NCBI GenBank assembly: GCA_964035545.1
Contig: OZ037772.1
Coordinates: 11,101,818-11,165,817, forward strand
Source: Bugula neritina
Lineage: Eukaryota > Bryozoa > Gymnolaemata > Cheilostomatida > Bugulidae
Reading direction: 5' to 3'
Length of the DNA: 64,000 nt
Shown here: positions 47,649 to 59,900 of the stretch, piece by piece
Numbering within the stretch: the stretch's first letter is position 1
Layout of the letters: each line of letters opens with the position of its first letter
The notes under the pieces: generated by a model
Databases searched by the model: none
What the model saw: the letters and a program-made list of their open reading frames with translations, nothing else
Told to the model about the DNA's origin: nothing
Made by a program: the position numbers and the translations under genes

Positions 47649-50383
47649 TTACGTTTCTCCTTCCTCGATCCACTCGGCCCCTGCTACGGTCTTCATGCCA
47701 GACGCAACTCCTTTCTGAACTCCAGTGTGCGCTTTTCCATTTGGTCCTCCGTTTTCTTCATTCTGACTTTTTTGTTTCTCTTCTACTAAAGAAGCTACCT
47801 GTACAAGTAAAACAGACCTGTGTAGTTATGGTACATTGCTGTGTTCACAACAATAGAGCTTTCATTTGACTGGCTCTGGCAGCAGAAAAATATTGTTTTG
47901 AAAAATATTAGCAAACAAAGAGTAATTTCTTAACTGCATTCTCCCAGTCACACATTCGTGATGTTATAAAGGCAGCAAAGCACAATCTCAGGCAGCTAGG
48001 TATCATTTTACTCAAATAAAAATGTCATTAGGTCTGCCCAGGTTTTATTACTCCAATAAAACACATTCTAAGTTTACACTATTTTCCATATATAATGTGA
48101 AATTATTGCATTTTGAAATTCTACATTGGAGTCACATTGAATGGTTTTCATCGTGGGTTGAAAATGTGGATTTCACAAGCCATGAGCAAGTATTAGACAA
48201 ATTCTAAAGTAGCCAAAGCTGTGCATGTACAGCTTTACATGTACATGTACTTCTATTTTTAGAAGTTCAAAGGTCAAGGCAAATAAAGGCTCTGTGGGCC
48301 AAGCCTTTGTGTTACAAAAATTATGTAGGTTGTAAGAAAATTTGCATTTACAGTAGGTCCAATAACTGAGAAATTTTAACAGTCTAAGTTGTTTTACTGT
48401 CTATGAATTTTTGTTTAAGGTTTCATTTTAAGATTTTCCCATTACTGTACCTAGCCTTCTTTTGTCGGACTTTGAAATGAAGTAATCGAAGGTTCTAAAC
48501 TATTTAGTGTAAAAGTCTAAACTTAGCCAGAATCTCTGCACTTAATAGAAAGGCTCACCCTGGATAGCTTCCGATTTCTCTGCATGGTCACTGCATAGCC
48601 CTGGTTCACCTTATCATCCAACATCCTGAAGAAGTCTATTTGTGATCCGGTGCTCTCTCTGTGTAAGTAAATGCAAAAGGTTAGTCATCCATGAGTCATG
48701 TGATCATGTAAATACAGAAGATAAGTCACCATAAAAAACTCACGGAAGTTTATAGTCACCATCCCTGTGAGAACCCCTGGTGGAAAGGATTTTGTTAAAC
48801 AGGGCTAAGGACTTATTTAACTGAGGCACAGGACCAATTATGACTGGATGCTCTTCCTAACATCACCAATGACCTTTGTCAGGGTTCGAACCCATGACTT
48901 TGTGTTTACTAGGCAAACGCTCTAACCCCTATACCACGGCTGCTCCATGTATATGAGTCATCAGATCATGGCCATGAGTCATTCGGTTAGTCTAAGTATA
49001 ATTTCTAGTTTTACATTGTCTTTTTCCTTATATACTAAAAGCTGACTTAACATTGATAATTAAAAGTTATTTAAACTAAGATAATGTATTGGGAAATACA
49101 AAGGAACTATTTATCCTAGCTATTATATTTATAATAGACTACTTTCTACATAATATAATATACAATCAATAAATAAAATTATATATATTGTACAGTGGGT
49201 TTAGAAACTTTCATTTGTGAAATAGTAGAATACCAGATTTAACTAAGTTCGGCGATTTTGTAAACACATACATAAGTCACAAAACAAGCAACCAAGCCCT
49301 TCCTGTGACCTATGAAATGTCGTAAGAAATGGAACCGTGAGATATGGAAGGAGCACTGTACATAAATAGTAGTAGTCCAAATAATATATCCCCTAAACTA
49401 ATTTTAACTACATTATTACTCCTAGAGCAGTTTGACTACACTGTAACTGTAACACATACATTGCAGAGCTGGCAAGCACTCCCCTTTCTCCTGGTTTACT
49501 ATTCTTTATTAAACTGTGTGTTACTGATGACTGGTTGCCGTTAGCAACAGCTTTTTCTACCGGAGGACTTTCCACTTCTGTAAAATAATAACTTGAGTTT
49601 TTATTTATATATAGTATGGCCAAAATTTATATGAAATTATGGTGAAAAATAGAACTGTAACTTTAATATGTGATAGGTAATTTATATTCATAGTTGAATT
49701 AACTAATGTAATTACAATTTATGAAATATTTTAATTTTTCCCTTCTTGCACACAAAATTTTAAAAATCAGTAATATTTCACTTTAATTTGTATTTCTAGA
49801 CAAAAAGTGCACCATTATGCTATGTTATATTACATCACACCAAATATTTAGGAAGATCTACCATGTTGTCTAATGTATTATGTTAGCTATTATCTTGTAT
49901 CACTGTATATTGTTATAGGTTCACACACATTACTCAGTTTTAGCCACTGATATTTAGAAATCACCTTAAAATATTCAAACTGATTTATAGTAAAAATTAT
50001 AAATGTGCATTTTGTTTTGCAAAACTTTCATTCCAGGTTTTAAAAGCTAGTTCTTTCACCTATATGTTAATGTAAACATTTATAATACAGTACGCATGTC
50101 CAGTTAGTGTATTTCATGCTATCTAACTTATGGTATTAATATAGGTACACAGTATACATCTATACAGTATCTTCACCTGCTTTAGTACATGTTATTTCAT
50201 GGAATTCGGTCTAGAAATGCTGATAACATGTTTAAACCAACACTTAGCACTAACTGACTCTAACCATAGATAGATACACCCGCACAAACATAATATACTA
50301 ATACATGTACTAATGATTATGTTGCACATACCAGGCTTTCTTGTGTTACTTTGTGATGTTTGAACACTGCTTCCACATCCCAT
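47649..50383 (-). CDS. C1orf21: C1orf21-like small membrane-anchored protein, 4 exons
   Basis: Exons in transcript order: 50332-50383, 49460-49577, 48559-48658, 47649-47798. Phases close to 139 codons plus TAA. The N-terminus MGCGSSVQTSQS fits N-myristoylation at Gly2 with palmitoylation at Cys3. The middle is polar and probably disordered. The conserved block reads IESTGSQIDFFRMLDDKVNQ (about residues 57-76), matching the ESQQEFFRMLDEKI-type block of vertebrate C1orf21, a 121-residue protein of unknown function that also begins MGC. The C-terminus (VASLVEEKQKSQNEENGG ... AEWIEEGET) has no vertebrate counterpart that I recall. Assignment rests on the N-terminus plus the FFRMLD block, so membership is likely, not certain. 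A minus-strand donor at 51419 (GTATGT) could mark an upstream leader exon. Confidence 0.75.
48733..48946 (-). mobile_element. SINE family 1, near full length
   Basis: The reverse copy has the whole structure: tail complement (actcacggaagtttatagtc, cccctggtggaaaggatttt), core (gactggatgctcttcctaac) and head (gggttcgaacccatgacttt ... accacggctgctcc). It sits in an intron of the C1orf21-like gene. Confidence 0.88.
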
Positions 50384-51132
50384 AACCTTCCCAATCCACA
50401 GTTAGTCGAAAGGAGAGCTTTATATCTTCTCAGTTGACAGATTGTACCTTTCAGATGTGAAATAACAGTAGAGTTAGTATAATTTTACTCTTTGTAGTCA
50501 CTTTTGGTAGTCATGCACCGTTTGCACTCACTGCTATTAGTCACTGTTTGTAGTCATATAGTCAGAGTAATGAGTTCAGAAGCTGAGACTATCTGAAGCT
50601 GAAGTAGTAGAGATCTGAGAGCACTATATAATCTAAACAGCTATCCTTATTGAAGTCACTGCACTATTCCTATGCAAACACAGCACTGCATGGGGTAAAC
50701 ACTGCAGCTAGACCAAAAGGCCATTCTAAAGTAAACTCAGACTTGAATATCAACTATTAGCATCTCAATATACCCACTTCACTTTAAATAATTATATTAT
50801 TCAAAGTCATACGGTTAGGTTATTGTGATAGCCGACTGAATGAGATATTTGAATAGCTCATTGATTTCAAATACAATACTTAAATACGTCACAACTTCAA
50901 AACATATAATATTCAAGTTCACCGACAATGCTGTATTTATGCATATAAATCTTTTAATTTCTCATATAGATTCTTCAAATGAATATTTCTATGGCAGAAT
51001 TTTGTGCTATTAGGAATATACAATAAGACCAACATGATTCTTTCTGTACAGTAGAAGCACCTTTTCTTATTTAAAACAATCTAAAAATTATAACAATCTC
51101 CAACATGGGCTAGAAGTAACATAATATAATAT

Positions 51133-51348
51133 AAAATCTCACTCAAGTTTATTGTCACTTATATCCATGTGAGAACCCTTGACGGAGAGGGCTTTTTTAA
51201 ATCGATCTAAAGACTTATTCATATGTGGTGCAATGACAATTATGACTGGATGCTCTTCCTAACATCACCAATGGCCTTTACTGGGGATCAAGCCCATGAC
51301 CTTGTGTTTACTAGGCCAGCAATCTAACCTCTAGGCCACAGCAGCTCT
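51133..51348 (-). mobile_element. SINE family 1, near full length
   Basis: Tail complement (actcaagtttattgtcactt, cccttgacggagagggcttt), core (gactggatgctcttcctaac), head (gatcaagcccatgaccttgt ... ccacagcagctct). Confidence 0.87.
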
Positions 51349-51795
51349 AAAGTAACGTAATTTCATACATGTAAATAGGTGATACAATAGTAATTAAATT
51401 ATATGGTACAAACATACCTTTATTGTAGAAATTACTGCGAGCATACATGGATTATCTCCCTCCACTGCAGGGTAGTTTCACGAGTAGCTCCTCTACGAGT
51501 GGTTCCTCTACGAGTGGTAGCCATGAGATGCTGACAACTGTTAATCGATAAAAGATTTATTATATAGCTATCAGGAGTCGTCTAATGTCAACAAATTAAT
51601 CAATAATGCATTGCAAATGGAGGTCAAATATGTTTTACTTCTTAACTAATTGAATTATTTGCATCATTAAACTGCTTGTCTTTTTACAGTAAGAGAAACA
51701 TAAACATATAGCTGTGCATATAATACTGCAGAACATTTCTATTTGTTACTAGTACCTTGATTATATAATATATTGGCACTTTTAGGATTTAGCAC

Positions 51796-51906
51796 AGCTT
51801 TATATATAGCTAATTTTAGTAATGTAAGTTTAGTACAGTTCAGAGTTTTTAGTAATGCAGGTTTAGTACAGATGAGAGTTTTTAGTTATAATGCAGGTTT
51901 AGTACA
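51796..51906 (+). repeat. About 33-bp tandem repeat, 3 copies
   Basis: Units contain aatgcaggtttagtacagat/ttcagagtttttagt variants. Confidence 0.75.
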
Positions 51907-52029
51907 GCTGCTATACAGGCAGAGTAGAATGTTTCAGATATGTGAAGGTTATAGATCTATGAAATAGACCTGTTTAAGTTAACCTCATAATTATCGTTTT
52001 ACAGCTGACTAAAGACTTAGTTATTTGGC

Positions 52030-52205
52030 AAAATTTATGTGGGTTTATAGTTGCCATTCCTTGTGAGAAATCCAGAGAAAAAAGACTTTTAAGCAGGCTA
52101 AGGATTTGCTTTCCATATTGTGGCTCTTCCTAGCATCACCAATGGCCTGTTACCTTGGAATTGAAGCCTGGTAAACTTGCTGGTGGACCACAGCTACTTC
52201 TTAGG
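52030..52205 (-). mobile_element. SINE family 1, diverged
   Basis: Complement of the tail (tgggtttatagttgccattc), core (ggctcttcctagcatcacca) and head (ggaccacagctact) are recognisable, with internal deletions. Confidence 0.7.
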
Positions 52206-52820
52206 ACCTAAGCTTAGATTATGTGACAGTAAATAATTCACTTTTGTTAATAAGTTCCTGATAGTCAAGTCTTAATGATAACTTTTTACTATATATTTGT
52301 GTCCATTTAGCAGATATTTAACGTTCTTTTAGTAATAACAGTTCAGCTAGTGGTCATTGGGAATTATTATACCATGCATATAAAAATAGAACATAATATA
52401 CATGTAGATAGTATGTCAGTTTACTTATTATAATATGCATGAGCAGTATAATGAGTATAACCATAATTGGGGCAGTCTAACTGCAAGTCTATCTGGACTG
52501 AAACCTAAAATTAGCTGCAAGTTATGATGTACCCTGTGAACTCCAACAAGGGAATTGTGTTAATATCTGTATGTAAATCTTGCTGAAGGAGTAAAACATG
52601 TCAGCATTATTGTTTATCTTGCTGCCTCAAGCATTTAGATAGGATGCAAACTAAAATACTGAAATGACTAATTATAAATTATAACTGACGGCTGTCAAAT
52701 CTTAAAGAAATAATCATTTATAATATGTTGAGTTCTTAGTCATATAATATGCGTTAACTTAGCTAAGTTAGTCCAAAGTTTTAAGAATACTTTTTATATT
52801 TTTTTAAAAAATTCATATTA

Positions 52821-53016
52821 GCCTAGGGGTTATGCAGCTGGCTTAGTAAACAGGTAGTCATTGGTTCGAGGCCAGAAAAAGGCCATTGGTGATATTAGAA
52901 AGAGCATTCAGTCATAATTGCTCCTGTGCCACATATGTATGAATAAGTCATTAACCCGCTTTAAAAGACCCTTTTCATCAAGGGTTCTCCCAGGGATAGT
53001 GACTATAAACCAATAT
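52821..53016 (+). mobile_element. SINE family 1
   Basis: Head gcctaggggttatgcagctg with attggttcgagg, core gatattagaaagagcattca and gtcataattgctcctgtgcc, tail tcatcaagggttctcccagg and gactataaac. Confidence 0.85.
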
Positions 53017-54229
53017 GTTGGTTTGCATGAGAGTATCTCTGTACATATTTCAGTCATGTGATTACTTTATGTTAAGTCATATAACCTGCATAGTTGTATC
53101 TTTTCATAATGCATACATTTATAATATTTGTTTAAATGTAAATGTATTTTATATTACAGATAATTATGTTTGTGTAGATAAAAGTGTTTTATACATTCTT
53201 ATCTTTGTTTGATATTTAGCTTATAAATGCTAATATATAAACTAGTTAAGTTACTAAACAATTAATGCATGTTTTTTGATATATATTAAATTATTGGTAT
53301 TTTAAAACTGCACATTAAAGTTATAGAAAGAAGTGTTGTTTCCATGGAAACCACACATTTAATTTCTCTTTTTAGTCCAATGTTGATTATTTCAAAACTT
53401 TGAGAAAGCCGGACTTACTTAGAAGTTGCCTGGTCCACAGAATATTCTGTGATATCGTGTTTATACTAATTGGATGGTTAATTGCGCAAATGACCATGTT
53501 CCTTGCCACTTCTGTTGAATAGAGATTTGTATGCATGGGAGAGGACAACTCCTTTTGCTTATCATTCTATACAACATGTCAAGTTGTGCATATGTTTAAA
53601 TGCATAGAGTTGCTCAGATTGGAAAAATTCCTTTATGAAGAAAGCAGCTAATAATGATTAAGAACTGATGCTGGCAGCATATTGTCAGAGCAGAGGTCTT
53701 CATTTAGCGTAACCATATTTATGTTAGAAACAGAGTTATACATGTTTTGAGTAGCACTTAACCTTATGATATAAACTGATTGCATGTATAGTCTAGACAT
53801 AAAATATTTATCGGAAAATGCACAAAGCAATTTGTTTTGAGTTTTGGCAACTAAAAATTGGAATTAGATCGTTTACACAGGAGACATCTTGACTAACACA
53901 TTGACTGCCATTGCGCAATGACAAAGAACTAAAAACAGACCACTAATTATTATAATTAAAATGTCATTTTATAGTGAAATGCGAACTATGTTAACAGCGT
54001 ATAAATGCATAGCCTACTAACTATAACTTATAGTATAAGATGTGTTATTAAACATAGAAAAAATATGTTAATTAAGTATAATTGCTATATGAAGTCCTTA
54101 TATTATATTAGATTCAGTGGTATATAGTTGAGAAAATTGATATAATATACACCGTGAATTCCACAATATAACAAAAATAACAACAATAATAGTAATATAA
54201 TGGTTAGATCTAAATGAGAGCGTGCTCGT

Positions 54230-54345
54230 TTATTGTTGGGAGTTGTTACTACATGTTTTTGTGCTTCGTCGGCTATGGCGAGTTCGTTGTGCGGTTTTCT
54301 AGCGGATATGGTTAAACCTGGGTCACGTGACCAACATTCAGTTCT
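54230..54345. promoter_or_regulatory. Candidate promoter island with a 12-bp E-box palindrome
   Basis: A stretch richer in GC and CpG than its surroundings (gcttcgtcggctatggcgag, gttgtgcgg) contains the perfect palindrome GGTCACGTGACC at 54321-54332. That is a canonical CACGTG E-box of the USF/MiT-TFE type. It could be a promoter or leader exon of PKN (2.6 kb downstream), but no splice evidence ties it. Confidence 0.35.
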
Positions 54346-54554
54346 TGCGAAGTTAAAATAATATAAATCTCAAACTAAAATATATTCTGGATATTCTTAC
54401 TAATTACTATTGAATTATAACAAATTGATGATGCGTGCTCTAAATTTAGCTAATAATTCATCATCATTTTTTATCACTATAATTTGAATTCGAAGTTGAT
54501 GTAATGTTTCTAGTTACTATTTAATTTTATATTATTAATATTATTACTTAGAGT

Positions 54555-54655
54555 AAGAGTTAGTACTAGTAGTATTACTATTACTATTAGTATTAGTATT
54601 AGTATTACTTATTACTATTAGTATTACTTATTACTATTAGTTATTAGTATTCACG
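54555..54655. repeat. (attagt/attact)n microsatellite
   Basis: Hexamer- and trimer-based tract of tattagtattactatta type. Related sequence of opposite sense recurs at 54853-54935. Confidence 0.85.
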
Positions 54656-56925
54656 ACACAGTATGATAATGATAGTGTAGCACTGTATGAGTATCATACC
54701 CGTGGCCATACTCAGTATGGCCATGGCCATGGGTATTCAATGCAATATGACTATGAGTCTGAGACTGAGCATGCCATTGAGTTTGAGTCTTTGACTCACT
54801 ATGATTAATTTTAAGTTTAACTTAAACTTGAACTTGAAGTTTACAAGTGTAACTAATACTAATAGTAATAGGTAATACTGATAATCAATACTAATACTAA
54901 TAGCAATAGTAATACTAATACTAATAGTAGCACTAATGACTTACAGTTATAACTCAATAAGAATAAGTATAACTAAAAAAATAAAATAAAACTTCAATTT
55001 TAATCAACGGTAACTGCCAACTTGCTTGCTCGTTGCCACTACTACTACTAGTCATAGTGCATTAGTGTAAGAATAATGGTTAATACGTCTACTAACAGTT
55101 AGTGAGTTAGTCAGTTATGGTTGGTGTTACTGGTCAGTAATTTATTATTTTTAAAGCAGGGTAAGTGTTGCACTTACTAACTTACAGTCACTCTTAGTCT
55201 TCCAGTTACTGAGTTAGAGTTAGACTTAATGTTCCTGTTAGTGTTACTCTTAATCCTAGGCTAAGCATTACAGTTACTCATACTGATACTGTTGCTGCTA
55301 ATGATTTCTGGTACTGTGAAACCAAGATTTGCCTTAGGGGCTTAGGATAAAGAATAATTTAAATTAAAGTTCAAACGGGTAACTCAAACTGTAAAGAGAA
55401 CAGTATCAGGATTAGTGTGATACTGATGGGGACAGTGAGTATCAGTATGGGTGACTGTAAGACTAAGCAGTAAGTGTAAGTCACTTTCAAAGTCTAACTG
55501 TAGCAGTAAAATGATCACTTAGAGTTTATCTCTACTGACTATAATTATAATACTAATTTCAATAGGTGTGTTGACAGTTGAACTTGAAGAAATGATAATC
55601 ATAATTATAATGTAAATCACTAAATCATAACAAAGTTGAACTCATCACATATAATTGATGTAATCACAATGACACTGACAGTCACCGTGACTGTCGCGAC
55701 AATCATAATAATTACATATACAAATATAAATATATTTTATTGTAAGTTTTAAAAATGTTTACTGTATTACTATCAGTATGACTATAACTTTTCAAGATTC
55801 CCGAGTATCATATCGAAGGTAATTATGAGTATAAGTATCACACTCCGTGTGAGTGCCAGTATGTTAGTCAACTATAATGCATCACTACAAGTGCGAGTTT
55901 AAAGTATTGGCACGAGGATACAATTTTGGACTCATAGGGATAATTATAATAATGGTGCAGTTTTAGTTTTATATAATCATAATGAAGTGCGGCACTCACT
56001 ACTGCCAGTGTCTGTAGAAATACATTATAGTTTTTAGTGGAATCTAATAAACAGTTATTATGATTATTGTTGTATAATAAAATCTATTACATATCCTATT
56101 GAACTAGTGACATTATTATCTTTAACCGATGCTTGCAATTTTTTAGTTAACATGAACAGAGCTTGCCATTGTACTGTACAATGTTTGTTATCATATTAAA
56201 TTTAGTTATGTATTTGGCTTAGTACTTGTGATTGCTCAACCTAAATTAGGCTAACAAAGTAACTATGTGTCATTCATTATTTAACATGTTTTAAGTTTAC
56301 GTATTCATGATCAAAGCGGAAAGTGGTATAAAAGTAACTGTAAGGGTAATGCCTAATCTGTTGATTAATAATTAATAATTATATTATTTATGTATTATAT
56401 TATTATTATGTTATTATTATATTTTTATGTATTCTTGTTAACAATACTAATCTTGCCAAGGTGTAATGAAAATTTTTGTTATTTTGCTTAAATTTAGCGT
56501 TTATTGCTGTAAATCACTAGGACCTAAAGTTAATTTAATCTTACTAATTGTTGCACAACTGCCTTTGACGGGGAGACATATCTTAGCCCATGCACCCAGT
56601 CATAGTGATTCAACGAAAAAACCATTTAGCCTGATCATATTTCCTGAATTACTAATTTAAATTTTTTTGTTGCATAAGCTGTTTTATATAGAGTAGAGTT
56701 CCATTTGTTATGACATGCAGTAGATTACCCCCACTGTGTGGCTATAAACAACGCTATTTAGCCCAAAACATGTTCAGTATTTGATTATTTTATAGTAACT
56801 GGAGTATATGATATCTCGGCCTGTAAAGTACCATTTAAACACCCTTCTTTTGTCATCAACTAAGTTCTCGATAAATACTTGGCGTGGTGGGGCTGGTATC
56901 TAAGCCCCACCGTACACAGTGCACC

Positions 56926-59900
56926 ATGACTTCCGAATTTGGGCATGCTCGCTACACCCTGAGGATGCAGCAGGTAATTATTCTAGCCTTAGTTCTTATA
57001 ATTTATGTAACATGTAAGTACAAGTAGGCTATAAGTAACCTGCAAGTATGAGAACACAGGCTATCTCTGTTTGAATTGTCCTAGCTTTATCCTTAGTAGT
57101 TGTGACAGTTGTCATTGGCCGATACTGTGACACTCTTGTGCAAGTGCCTGTGCTAACTGAAGATATTTTCCTCTGACAGTCTATACTCTATGCTCTTTCA
57201 CACATTCTATGATATATAATCATACTCTATACTCCACATTAAGGTGCAGTATTGGAGAAATTTTAATAACCCAAGTTCTTCAATTTGCTTAATGCATTTT
57301 GATTCGAAATTCCCGAGAGAAAATAACTTCTTTTGCTGCAGGCTTTTCTCAGTTTCTCCATTACTGCACCTACTCTCTTCTCTATACCACACTGTTTGTG
57401 GTCTTCAAACTGTTGGTAGGCTCTGCTGTTATTCTCACTGAATGGTCTTTTGTGAACTCTTACTGTACACTACTAAACAATGTAGTACAGTATACCGTAT
57501 ACTATACAGTATATTATTCTATATACTAGACTGTATAGTATACAGTATTTTATATGCTATACAGTGTTCAGTGTACCATGCTGTGTAGTATACAGTGTAC
57601 TGTATGGCTTATGTTTTGCTATACTGTATACTAACTAGTATATAGTTTACTATATTATACTGTATACAGTGACCTAGACTATACTATATACTGTGTACAG
57701 TGACCTAGACTATACTATATACTGTGTACAGTGATCTAGACTATACAATGACTGAGAACAACATGTACATTATGATGGACTGAATGCCACAGCTGATGTT
57801 TTCCTGTCTGACTGAATTACAACACATGTTTATATTGTAATCTGATTTGATTACATCTCATCTTCTGATACTCTATTACTATCAACTCAGCAAGTGCCCT
57901 GGCCTCTCATCACTGCCAATTTCTTATGTAGAGTCGTACTACAATATACTACACAATGCAACAGTAGTGTATATAGTTGTAGTACAGTATAGTGGTACAG
58001 CTACACAGTAGTGTATACAATTATACAGTGCAACAGTTACAGAGTGCTATATATACAGTTTTACACTAGTGTATACTGTTGTACAATGCTATATACACTA
58101 TACAGTTATACAGTACTGTTTGCACTTATACAGGACACTTTACAATGTGTCACTACCATAGACGCTACAGTATATCACACTACAGTAGAGATTAAACCAA
58201 CAGCAAATCCAAGTACCGAAATGACTGCCTAAGATACATCGTGTTATCAGTGGATGTGTATTATTGTGCGATGCTCTTCCTTTAACATATTGACTTACAA
58301 ATAAACTATTAAATAGCAATTATTGTCACGTTGATGACGTGCTAAGGACTCAAGCTCCTAATGGTGTATTGTATAGTCGGTGTCTTATTTATACGTGCTG
58401 TAACACTCCCTACTGCTATATTACACTACCCAGCTCTGGTTACTTTCACACGCAACCCTGCCCAGGGCTACTCCGGGTGCTGTGTCAACTTGTGTGTATG
58501 TATAAGTAGACATACAAGGGTGTCCCCAATCTGCAGGGTACTGAAAGCTGCTGTTTTTTAGTTGAATGAAACTCCAGCAAGTTCCATAACTAAAAATAAA
58601 TGTGGTTAATTTTCAATTTAAGTTTTTCTCTGATACTGGAAAGACAATTTGAAGTTCCAAATCGAAATATTTTGCTATGCTGGTGCTAAATAATAATCAT
58701 TACAGCTTGTATTCATGTTGATTGATTTCTAGGAATTACGCTTATGTTGCCCAATCAAATCAGTTGTCAGGAAATTTGTGAGACAAACAGATAGCAGCTC
58801 CTTTTAGTTTGCAATAAAAATATTTATTTTGTTTTATGACTAACAGATCCTGTATGAGCAGATCAAGTTGCAATTGTTGCAAGTTGTTAATGTATTGTTC
58901 CAGCATAAAGCTGTGAACATTCAAGGTTCAAGTCTCAAAGTGAGAATAGGGGAGGGGGGGTGTAACTTAAAGCACTAAGGCTTTTGCTGTAACTTGTAGA
59001 CTGGGTTCCAACAGTGTGTAGTTATACCATGGATCTGTATGCTAACTTATCTTGTGGCAATCAATGAATCACTTTTTGCAATACTTTTTGATACTTCAAC
59101 TGTATAAGTACATCATTACACTGCAGGGTTTTAGTTGAGGTTGTGACCAGTAAACATTATCTAATATTTAAAATCCATTTACGTCTTGTGTGACTTGACT
59201 TTTGTTACTTAAAACGTGTGACTTGAGCTTGTGACGTTAAGTAGCAACATCTTGTTGTTCATATTGATTACAGCAGAGGGTTAGATAGTAGATCCTGGTT
59301 ATAGGATGTGGTAAGGTTTTCCAATTATGAAATTCCAACTATATTTTGCCTGGACCAGACTTTGAATTTTGCTGATAACCTTTGTCCTGGCCGACTTAGT
59401 AAAATACACATTCATACATGTCTCTTAGTGACCGTCTAACTAGCTAGTTGTAGCGATGGTGAGTCATCTGTATAATAGTATGACTCAGCTAGACCCAATT
59501 AGTTCAGTTAATAGCAAAGTACTGAAACGATACAGTGAGGTGGTGATTAGGTCATTCAGTCACAATAGCTTGTACAATCATTCAACAATAACAGCCCATG
59601 CCCTCCTCAGAGAGAGACTCTAATTGTTATGTGTTAGTATAAACAGCGTCATTTATACTGCAGATGAATAGGGGGCATTTATATACTAGTCGTGTTTTAC
59701 TCCCTCGTGCTTTTGTTACTGTGACTGACCAATACCCAGTTGCAGCTCATGTAATTCTTTCATACCCCGAACACTAGTTATATCTGCAACCAGCTTACCA
59801 CTAAGTGTTTAGTAATCTACAAATTGCCTGAAATCTGTTCACATGGTTATGTAATTAACTTATGCAGTTACCCAGTCAATAGTTCAATACTTCCTGAAGG

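Larger units (their letters stand above)
50384..56925. other. Long gene-poor interval
   Basis: 6.5 kb between the C1orf21-like start (-) and PKN exon 1 (+). It holds three SINE copies, small tandem repeats and a GC-richer island near 54230-54345. The stretch 51420-51540 has a 9-base repeat (cctctacgagtgg) and a minus-strand donor, possibly a leader exon. I see no coding gene. Confidence 0.5.

Noticed and set aside
51420-51540. Small coding gene with Ser/Thr or Arg repeats
   Set aside because: Short frames exist on both strands because of a 9-base repeat; the minus-strand donor suggests at most an untranslated leader exon.
54273-54359. 28-codon frame starting MASSLCGF as an alternative PKN N-terminus
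   Set aside because: The start context is attractive, but no donor keeps phase with PKN exon 2 and the frame stops after 28 codons.
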